This document shows positions 63,820-64,000 of a stretch of DNA of 64,000 nucleotides, in pieces. The position numbers were made by a program, and so were the translations under genes. The first letter of the stretch is position 1. Every line of letters starts with the position of its first letter. Below the pieces are notes generated by a model, which saw only the letters and a list, made by a program, of their open reading frames with translations, did not search any database and had not been told where the DNA came from. The DNA comes from Thioalkalivibrio sp. XN279. GTDB taxonomy: Bacteria > Pseudomonadota > Gammaproteobacteria > Steroidobacterales > XN24. The stretch is from NCBI RefSeq assembly GCF_011089885.1, contig NZ_JAANBD010000015.1, forward strand, positions 186,001 to 250,000, given 5' to 3'.

Positions 63820-64000
63820 GTGACTCCAGCCCCGCCGGACCTGCACGGCCTCGCCGTCATGCTGCTGGCGGTGGTCGCGCTGTTCCTGTTCAGCCGCGAT
63901 CGCATCCCCATGGAGAACTCGGCTCTGGTGGTGCTGGCGCTGCTGGTGGTCGGGTTCGAGGTGTTCCCCTACGTCTCGCCGTCGGGCCAGTCCATCGGCA
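63820..64000 (+). CDS. SLC13-like anion permease, 3' end beyond window
   Basis: The first 60 codons are visible, starting at GTG 63820: a hydrophobic helix (LHGLAVMLLAVVALFLFSRDRIPMEN), then another (SALVVLALLVVGFEVFPY) and SPSGQSIG. The opening resembles SLC13/DASS-type sodium-coupled anion transporters with TrkA-C inserts, where this RIPMENSAL pattern recurs. Identification is tentative because most of the gene is outside the window. Confidence 0.55.
   Translation, partial: MTPAPPDLHGLAVMLLAVVALFLFSRDRIPMENSALVVLALLVVGFEVFPYVSPSGQSIG

Overview
This GC-rich window has tightly packed genes, many with 4-bp start/stop overlaps, and looks like a chromosomal segment of a free-living gammaproteobacterium. 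Supporting gene content: FadE with an N-terminal membrane anchor, FadD, formate-dependent PurT, a PspF/PspABC shock cluster with a sigma-54 promoter, proteobacterial GshA, and DUF3108, DUF2333 and PA3496-type proteins. I cannot place it to genus; it recalls Chromatiales/Xanthomonadales relatives. I saw no rRNA, tRNA, CRISPR array, transposase or phage gene.

Layout. 1-6.5 kb: an ExeA-like ATPase (partial), a DUF4286-DUF3667 membrane protein, fadE and mdh, all on the minus strand. 6.6-10.5 kb: an autoregulated-looking GntR/YtrA operon (29-aa peptide, regulator, ABC ATPase, permease, BON lipoprotein, DUF4097 repeat protein) behind a promoter overlapped by a GGTG-N16-CACC palindrome. 10.5-16.8 kb: purT, a cation/proton antiporter and pspF on the minus strand, diverging from pspA-pspB-pspC-pspC2-small membrane protein across a sigma-54 promoter. 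16.9-20.1 kb: a LolD/FtsX-type ABC pair. 20.6-24.3 kb: a lipoprotein, fadD, a DUF3108 protein and a small coiled-coil protein. 24.4-28.4 kb: a minus-strand operon of histidine phosphatase, ACAD10/11-type acyl-CoA dehydrogenase, APH-type kinase and SDR, resembling the 4-hydroxyacyl-CoA (levulinate, Lva) pathway. 28.6-31.8 kb: SDR, saccharopine-dehydrogenase-like protein, YheT-like hydrolase and small membrane protein. 32-40 kb: ABC exporter, GDPD, SDR, glutathionyl-hydroquinone reductase, AhpD-like protein and an EAL protein. 40-49 kb: gshA, CaCA antiporter, isoaspartyl peptidase, a PP2C/Ser-Thr kinase pair, lipoproteins and a thioredoxin-CcdA fusion. 48.5-52 kb: a six-heme NapC/NirT-like cytochrome and an 11-heme c-type/cytochrome-b fusion resembling Geobacter CbcL. 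52.2-64 kb: radical SAM enzyme, AraC regulator divergent from alkB, secreted subtilase, Hsp20, GNAT, rhomboid, Na+/solute symporter, patatin-like protein, YbaK-like protein and the start of an SLC13-like permease.

The most unusual feature is not a protein. Two ~395-bp copies of a non-coding repeat lie at 20128-20523 and 31790-32182, in opposite orientation, each adjoining the TGA stop of the gene on one side. Each is bounded by two large hairpins built around the same 24-nt loop (core TTGGAAGTCTTATGCCGCTC). The stems keep pairing where the two copies differ, and the loop of one hairpin is inverted between the copies. I could not assign it to a known element family.

Functionally, lipid catabolism is prominent (FadE, FadD, ACAD10/11 module, AlkB, patatin), alongside envelope-stress sensing (Psp, YtrA operon, several lipoproteins) and c-type-cytochrome electron transfer with a thiol-reductant supply protein next door.
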